Below are positions 59,752-64,000 of a DNA stretch of 64,000 nt, one piece after another; position 1 is the first letter of the stretch; the number at the start of each line of letters is the position of its first letter. The position numbers were made by a program, and so were the translations under genes. The notes under the pieces were generated by a model. It did not search any database and was not told the origin of the DNA. It worked only from the letters and a program-made list of their open reading frames with translations. The stretch covers positions 124,001-188,000 of the forward strand of contig NZ_JACAWV010000022.1 in assembly GCF_013390595.1 (NCBI RefSeq), in the 5' to 3' direction. The stretch is from Rhizobium sp. RM (lineage in GTDB: Bacteria; Pseudomonadota; Alphaproteobacteria; Rhizobiales; Rhizobiaceae).

Positions 59752-62664
59752 GTGAACGACGTTACGGTAGAACCACGGGCTTCGAAAGAAGCGCGCGCAT
59801 TGGCATGCAATGCCATCAGATCCAGCAAAAACATCCGTTTTCTTTCAGGCGTGTCTCTCGCCGTTCTGGCACTCGGCTGTTCCATGCGGCCGTCGCTGGC
59901 CGCAAGTTTCACAGCCTCCAATGAGGCCGAACTTTCACAGGCCATTACCGACGCGGCAGCCAGCGGCGACGCCTCCTCCACGATTACGCTGACCGGCAGT
60001 TTCTCTGTCACCAGCACGCTTCCGGCCGTCAGCAGCAACATCACCGTGGATACGGCAAGCTACACGCTGACCTTCACGACGGCGGCAAACCTGGATGTCG
60101 CCAGTGGTTCGACATTGACCTTTTCCGGCCAGCTTGCCGGCAGCAACACGGTGCTGACCGTCAATGGCACAGGCACTCTGGTGGTCGATGCCACGGCATC
60201 CGGTATCAGCCGTATTACCGTCGATCAGGGCGCACTGGTGGTGAATGGCGGCGGCGATGTCATCTTCGGAACATCGCTTGGTTCCACGATCTCGCAGCTC
60301 GATATTGCCGGATCGGCCGGTGCCAATGGCAGCGTCACCGTATCGGGTGCCGGAACGCGCCTCATTGCCACCGGCTCGGATAACGTCGATCTCAGCAATG
60401 CTTCCGACACGGTTGCGACGCTGACCATTCAGGACGGCGCGGCCCTCACCACTGGAACCTCGTCTATCCGCATTCACACCACCAGTTCGCAGGGTGTCGC
60501 CACCGTCAATGTGCTGGGTGCCGGGTCCAGCCTGGAGAGCAACAACTTCGGCTCCTATAACGGCACGACCAGCATCAATGTGCTGGATGGCGCCGTGGTC
60601 GACATCAGTTCCGCGACAAACTGGGGCGGGCTTGCCGCCACGGCTTACGCGGGCGCCAATGTCACCGCTGTCGTTTCGGGCGACGGTTCCCGCTGGGATA
60701 CCGGTGCGACATTCGCCATGCAGATGGGCTCCCTTTCCGTGCTCGATGGCGGCGTCGTGACTGCAACGACCATGAACATTGCCACGGCAGCCGGCGCTGT
60801 CGTTCCCGACTTCAGCGTGCTCGTCTCCGGTCAGGGCTCTGAACTCAGCGCTACCAACATCAATGTCGGCACCTTCGGAACCGGTGTGCTGACCATCGCC
60901 GACGACGGCACGGTCGTCGTCAATGGCGGCGCAAACGAACTGCGGATCGGCGGCACGGATGCAGACAGCAACGCATCGCTGAACATCGGTGGCGTGGCCG
61001 GTCAGCCCGCTGCGGCGGCGGGTACGCTGGTCGCCTCCGCCGTCACACTGGCGGCAAGTGCCGAGGTCAATTTCAACCACACTGAAACCGGCTATGTGTT
61101 CGACACGCCCATCAATGGCAGCGGTGCGATCAACCAGTATGCCGGCCGCACCATCTTCAATGCCGCCCAGACAGGCTTTTCAGGCACCACCAGCATCTAT
61201 GGCGGCGTTCTCGAAGTAAACGCCACGCTCGGCGGCGTGGTGGATGTCATCTCCGGTACGCTGGCCGGTACGGGCACAGTCGGCAACACCACCAATCAGG
61301 CTGGCGGCACCATTGCGCCCGGCAGCAATGGCATCGGCACCCTGACCATCGGCGGCGATTACACCGGCAATGGCGGCACGCTGGCGATTGAAAGCGTGCT
61401 GGGCGACGACAGCTCAGCCACCGACAGGCTGGTCGTGACGGGCAACACCTCCGGCAGCACCAATGTCGCCGTGACCAATCTCAATGGCGATGGCGCATTG
61501 ACGACCGACGGCATCAAGATCGTCGATGTCGCGGGCACTTCGGCAGGTCTTTTCTCGCTGCTTGGCGATTACACCTATGAAGGCGAAGAGGCCGTGGTCG
61601 GCGGCGCTTATGCCTACCGGCTTTATCAGGGTGCGGATGGCGACTGGTATCTGCGCTCCGTTCTCGATGCATCGGTTTCGGTCACGGACCCGCTCTACCA
61701 GCCGGGCGTGGCGCTTTACGAAGCCTATCCGCAGATGCTGCAGATGCTGAACGAACTGGACACCCTGCAGCAGCGCGTCGGCAATCGCTACTGGCAGACG
61801 GATCTCGAGCCTGTTGCGACATCGGGTCTCGATGGCGTCTGGTTCCGCACCAAGGGCATGCATGGCAGCATCGACCCGAAGTCCAGCAGCAGCGGCGCGA
61901 CCTATGACTACGATCTGTGGAAGGCCGAAGGTGGCATCGACGGCGCGCTTTACGACAGTGAAAAAGGCCGTCTGATCGGCGGGCTCACCGCCCATCTCGG
62001 CACCATCACCGGCGATATCAACTCGATCTACGGCAATGGCGAGGTCGACACGACGGGTTATGGCATCGGCGGCACGCTGACCTGGTACGGCAATGACGGC
62101 TTTTACGCCGACGCCGTGAGCCAGGCGACGTGGTACGACACCAACCTGAAATCCGATCTGGTCGATGGCGCACTGAAAAACGGCAGCAACGGCTTCGGTT
62201 ATGCCCTCAGCCTCGAAGGCGGCCGCCGCTTCACCTCCGGCTCATGGGTCATCACCCCGCAGGCGCAGCTCGTTTATTCCTCGGTCGATTTCTCCACCTT
62301 CAACGACCGCTTCGGCGCCCGTGTTTCGCTGAAGGACGGCGACAGCCTGATCGGGCGTCTGGGCGTGGCGGTGGACCGCGACGAGACCTGGCAGGACAAG
62401 AACGGCGAGACCGTTCGCGGCCGCATCTACGGCGTTGCCAATCTCTATAACGAGTTCCTCAACGGGACCGCCATCGACGTCTCCGGCGTCGGCTTCGACA
62501 GCAGCAGCGAACGGCTCTGGGCCGGCGTGACGCTGGGCGGCTCCATGACCTGGAAGCAGGACCGCTTCTCGATCTACGGCGAACTCACCGCCAAATCCGG
62601 CCTGAAAGACTTCACCGACAGCTACGCCCTCAGCGGAACCGCCGGCTTCCGCGTGAAGTGGTAA
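59752..62664 (+). CDS. Large autotransporter (type Va, pectin-lyase-like passenger)
   Basis: 970 residues from GTG 59752. The signal-like segment is LSGVSLAVLALGCSM, with a cleavage region near SLAAS. The passenger (about 45-680) is rich in Thr, Ser, Gly and Ala with short repeats such as VTVSGAGTRL, INVLDGAVVD and LVSGQGSELSATNINVGT, of the T5SS/PEP-CTERM-associated repeat kind. The C-terminal beta-barrel runs from about 705 (GVWFRTKGMHGS) and ends with FRVKW. It is likely surface adhesion. The C-terminal aromatic residue is the expected barrel end. Confidence 0.88.
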   Translation: MNDVTVEPRASKEARALACNAIRSSKNIRFLSGVSLAVLALGCSMRPSLAASFTASNEAELSQAITDAAASGDASSTITLTGSFSVTSTLPAVSSNITVDTASYTLTFTTAANLDVASGSTLTFSGQLAGSNTVLTVNGTGTLVVDATASGISRITVDQGALVVNGGGDVIFGTSLGSTISQLDIAGSAGANGSVTVSGAGTRLIATGSDNVDLSNASDTVATLTIQDGAALTTGTSSIRIHTTSSQGVATVNVLGAGSSLESNNFGSYNGTTSINVLDGAVVDISSATNWGGLAATAYAGANVTAVVSGDGSRWDTGATFAMQMGSLSVLDGGVVTATTMNIATAAGAVVPDFSVLVSGQGSELSATNINVGTFGTGVLTIADDGTVVVNGGANELRIGGTDADSNASLNIGGVAGQPAAAAGTLVASAVTLAASAEVNFNHTETGYVFDTPINGSGAINQYAGRTIFNAAQTGFSGTTSIYGGVLEVNATLGGVVDVISGTLAGTGTVGNTTNQAGGTIAPGSNGIGTLTIGGDYTGNGGTLAIESVLGDDSSATDRLVVTGNTSGSTNVAVTNLNGDGALTTDGIKIVDVAGTSAGLFSLLGDYTYEGEEAVVGGAYAYRLYQGADGDWYLRSVLDASVSVTDPLYQPGVALYEAYPQMLQMLNELDTLQQRVGNRYWQTDLEPVATSGLDGVWFRTKGMHGSIDPKSSSSGATYDYDLWKAEGGIDGALYDSEKGRLIGGLTAHLGTITGDINSIYGNGEVDTTGYGIGGTLTWYGNDGFYADAVSQATWYDTNLKSDLVDGALKNGSNGFGYALSLEGGRRFTSGSWVITPQAQLVYSSVDFSTFNDRFGARVSLKDGDSLIGRLGVAVDRDETWQDKNGETVRGRIYGVANLYNEFLNGTAIDVSGVGFDSSSERLWAGVTLGGSMTWKQDRFSIYGELTAKSGLKDFTDSYALSGTAGFRVKW

Positions 62665-62675
62665 CCTGAAACGAC

Positions 62676-62701
62676 CGGCGGGCGGCAGAAGCTGCCCGCC
62701 G
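62676..62701. terminator. Bidirectional terminator
   Basis: An 11-bp stem beginning CGGCGGGC with a 4-base loop AGAA lies between the convergent autotransporter and MrpF-like genes. One G-T pair interrupts it. Confidence 0.8.
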
Positions 62702-62703
62702 TC

Positions 62704-62988
62704 TCACTCGATCACCTCGCCCCGCATCAGAAACTTCGACAGCACAACCGTCGAAATGAAGCCGATCACGGCGAAGATGAGGATGAATGGCAGGTAGAGC
62801 GGATTGCCTCTTTTGATGGCCAGAACCAGCGCCTGCAGCATGGCGATATTGTAAAGCGTATCGGCCGCCAGAATCCGGTCCTGCGCCCGTGGGCCACGCA
62901 GCAGCCGGAGGGCGGCGATCAGCATGGCAAGCGCCAGCATGACCTGAGCGAGACTGGCCGACCAGTAGACGATCATCGAACCCGACAT
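62704..62988 (-). CDS. MrpF/PhaF-like cation:proton antiporter subunit, orphan
   Basis: 94 residues, three membrane segments. RLLRGPRAQDRILAADTLYNIAML and LPFILIFAVIGFISTVVLSKFL match MrpF/MnhF/PhaF. These proteins are normally encoded in seven-gene mrp/pha operons, but here the following gene is an autotransporter on the other strand and the upstream gene is only a short leader frame. It may function alone or with a distant set. Upstream lies a tandem-hairpin RNA element. Confidence 0.75.
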   Translation of the reverse strand: MSGSMIVYWSASLAQVMLALAMLIAALRLLRGPRAQDRILAADTLYNIAMLQALVLAIKRGNPLYLPFILIFAVIGFISTVVLSKFLMRGEVIE

Positions 62989-62993
62989 GGCGA

Positions 62994-63062
62994 TTACCCG
63001 CGCATGTGGCTGATATCGAACGGAAAAACCGGCTGGAGAATGCAGAGTAAACGGATATGCAT
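62994..63062 (-). CDS. Short leader frame between RNA element and MrpF-like gene
   Basis: 22 codons from ATG 63062, ending with TAA five bases before the mrpF ATG. GAGG lies 5 bases before the ATG, the best ribosome-binding site in the region. It could be a leader peptide that couples translation to mrpF, or a relic. The sequence begins MHIRLLCILQPVF. Confidence 0.4.
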   Translation of the reverse strand: MHIRLLCILQPVFPFDISHMRG

Positions 63063-63085
63063 GGCGACCTCGTGAAAAACACAGA

Positions 63086-63129
63086 GGGGCCGTCCCCGAA
63101 TGAGAAACAAGACACGGGTCGTCCCGTGT
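63086..63129 (-). ncRNA. Tandem ACGR hairpins, guanidine-II-like (mini-ykkC), minus strand
   Basis: Read on the minus strand: hairpin 1 has a perfect 7-bp stem ACACGGG/CCCGTGT with loop ACGA (63129-63112). Hairpin 2 has the stem GGGG/CCCC with loop ACGG (63097-63086). They are 14 bases apart, and the Shine-Dalgarno GAGG of the 22-codon frame lies about 15 bases downstream. The ACGR loops and tandem layout are the mini-ykkC signature. A T-run follows hairpin 2. The ligand is not proven. Confidence 0.6.
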
Positions 63130-63226
63130 GACACCGGGATATCATGATCTCCCCTGCCCGGACAAGCACACTCTGGACCCTCGCGCACAGACGTGATAAT
63201 TCCTCGAACCAGCTTGATAAGCTCCG

Positions 63227-63273
63227 TTCGGGACGACCCGAGGGCGGCATGATGTGATTGGGGACGACCCCGG
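63227..63273 (+). ncRNA. Tandem ACGA hairpins, guanidine-II-like (mini-ykkC), plus strand
   Basis: Hairpin 1 is CGGG-ACGA-CCCG (63229-63240, extended by T-A and T-G pairs). Hairpin 2 is GGGG-ACGA-CCCC (63260-63271). The linker is about 17 bases. The Shine-Dalgarno GATGAGG starts at 63273, right after hairpin 2, and ATG 63289 follows. A CCTC at 63202-63205 could pair with GAGG when the hairpins do not dock. The layout is that of translation-controlling guanidine-II riboswitches. Confidence 0.65.
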
Positions 63274-63288
63274 ATGAGGTCACCATTT

Positions 63289-64000
63289 ATGCCCCACATG
63301 CCCGCAATTTCTCTTTTCCGTGGTGTTGTTCCCAAGCTTGTCATCGCCTGGGCCGTCGTTGCCGCGTTTCAGTTCGAGTTTCATTCCTGGCTTTCCGCCG
63401 ACATGTCGCCGATGGTGGCGATCGGCTGTTTTGCCGTGCTGTTTGCGACAATCCTGATGGCGGCGTTCGGTGTCGTGCGTGAGGCCGATGCGCTGGCGCA
63501 CCGGCTTGGCGAACCCTATGGCACCCTGATCCTGACGCTTTCCATCGTGTCGATCGAGGTGATCCTGATTGCCGCCGTGATGCTTGGACCGGGCGAAGCG
63601 CCGACCATTGCGCGGGACTCGATCTTTGCCGTGATGATGATCATCATGAACCTCATCACCGGTATCTGCCTGCTCGCCGGTGCGCTGAAATACGGCGAGC
63701 AGGAATACAACGCCCCCGGCACCATCACCTTCATCAGCATGATCCTGATCCTCGTCGGCGTCGCACTGCTGCTGCCCAACACACTGAGCACGGGCAACGG
63801 CACGTTCACGCCGGTGCAGGCGGTCGTTCTCTCGGTTCTGACCGTGATCGGTTATGGCGGTTTTCTGGCGCTGCAGATGGGCAGATACCGCAGCGATTTC
63901 ATGCAGCCCGAAGCCGGGCGCATGTGGATTCTGCTGTCGGAAGCGGCAAGCCGCAACAAGGCCGACGACACGAAGGCGCAGGCCAGCGGCAGCAGCAACC
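63289..64000 (+). CDS. ChaA/y4hA-like Ca2+(Na+)/H+ antiporter (3' end outside window)
   Basis: At least 237 residues visible from ATG 63289 (ATG 63298 is possible). There are about seven membrane segments. RLGEPYGTLILTLSIVSIEVILIAAVML and APTIARDSIFAVMMIIMNLITGICLLAG are characteristic of ChaA-type cation/proton antiporters, with the conserved acidic residue in the helix IEVILI. The family exports Ca2+, Na+ or K+ at alkaline pH. The gene lies directly behind a tandem-hairpin RNA element and continues past the window edge. Confidence 0.8.
   Translation, partial: MPHMPAISLFRGVVPKLVIAWAVVAAFQFEFHSWLSADMSPMVAIGCFAVLFATILMAAFGVVREADALAHRLGEPYGTLILTLSIVSIEVILIAAVMLGPGEAPTIARDSIFAVMMIIMNLITGICLLAGALKYGEQEYNAPGTITFISMILILVGVALLLPNTLSTGNGTFTPVQAVVLSVLTVIGYGGFLALQMGRYRSDFMQPEAGRMWILLSEAASRNKADDTKAQASGSSN

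Noticed and set aside
63086..63273. Reading the four hairpins as ordinary terminators
   Set aside because: They sit upstream of genes beside ribosome-binding sites, share ACGR loops and come in oriented pairs, which terminators do not explain.
1..64000. CRISPR array or origin of replication
   Set aside because: No regularly spaced repeats and no DnaA-box cluster or repABC genes were seen.

Overview
The window looks like chromosome of an alphaproteobacterium of the Rhizobium/Agrobacterium group. The DNA is GC-rich, intergenic gaps are short, and the gene set (ChrBA, ACR3-type arsenite export, AzlCD with an Lrp regulator, a y4hA/ChaA-like antiporter, many TetR, AraC, SDR and GNAT genes) is typical of soil rhizobia. 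This assignment is inferred from gene content only; there is no rRNA or housekeeping marker. I saw no rRNA, tRNA or CRISPR array.

Layout. (1) 1-14795 is a decayed prophage of the podovirus/BPP-1 type: terminase small (cut by the window edge) and large subunits, then a portal, Bbp19-like protein, scaffold, major capsid, Bbp16-like cement protein and an SGNH-hydrolase virion protein. Tail, lysis, integrase and replication genes are not in view. Between terminase and portal sits about 6.3 kb of cellular genes (2022-8340: acetyltransferases, a CDF cation transporter, a TetR-MFS-SDR efflux unit and a LysR fragment). (2) 14796-19000 is a sparse, lower-GC accessory stretch with small membrane or secreted proteins, a serine hydrolase and a nucleotidyltransferase. 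(3) 19184-28834 holds ordinary small metabolic genes plus a resistance block: a Cml/Flo-type drug exporter beside chrB-chrA. (4) 28945-30594 is a wrecked IS66 element abutting an orphan Imm8-type immunity gene. (5) 30817-41000 is mixed enzymes and regulators, including acetyltransferases, NUDIX, a tyrosine phosphatase, GST, a racemase-family protein, AraC/SDR and a membrane diguanylate cyclase with strong palindromes on both sides. (6) 41167-43590 is a lower-GC SDR-TetR-SDR unit with a clear operator. (7) 45947-50640 contains an AraC/rhodanese pair and a five-gene arsenic operon, arsR-arsC(LMW)-acr3-arsC(Grx)-arsH. (8) 50724-59039 holds an AT-rich HEPN-like gene, a TetR/MFS pair, maa, an Imm63-like gene, an AI-2E family permease, Lrp/AzlCD and a secreted amidohydrolase. 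(9) 59752-64000 has a large autotransporter, an orphan MrpF-like antiporter subunit and a ChaA-like cation/proton antiporter.

The most unusual signal is the 300-bp gap 62989-63288. It carries two divergent pairs of small hairpins, each with an ACGR tetraloop. One pair reads toward the MrpF-like gene and one toward the ChaA-like gene, and each sits just upstream of a Shine-Dalgarno sequence. This is the architecture of guanidine-II (mini-ykkC) riboswitches, but here it is duplicated back to back in front of two cation-antiporter genes. Other points of note are three orphan immunity-like proteins, a pair of paralogous AT-rich membrane proteins 21 kb apart, a free-standing DnaB-like ATPase core, and several palindromic operators next to TetR genes.
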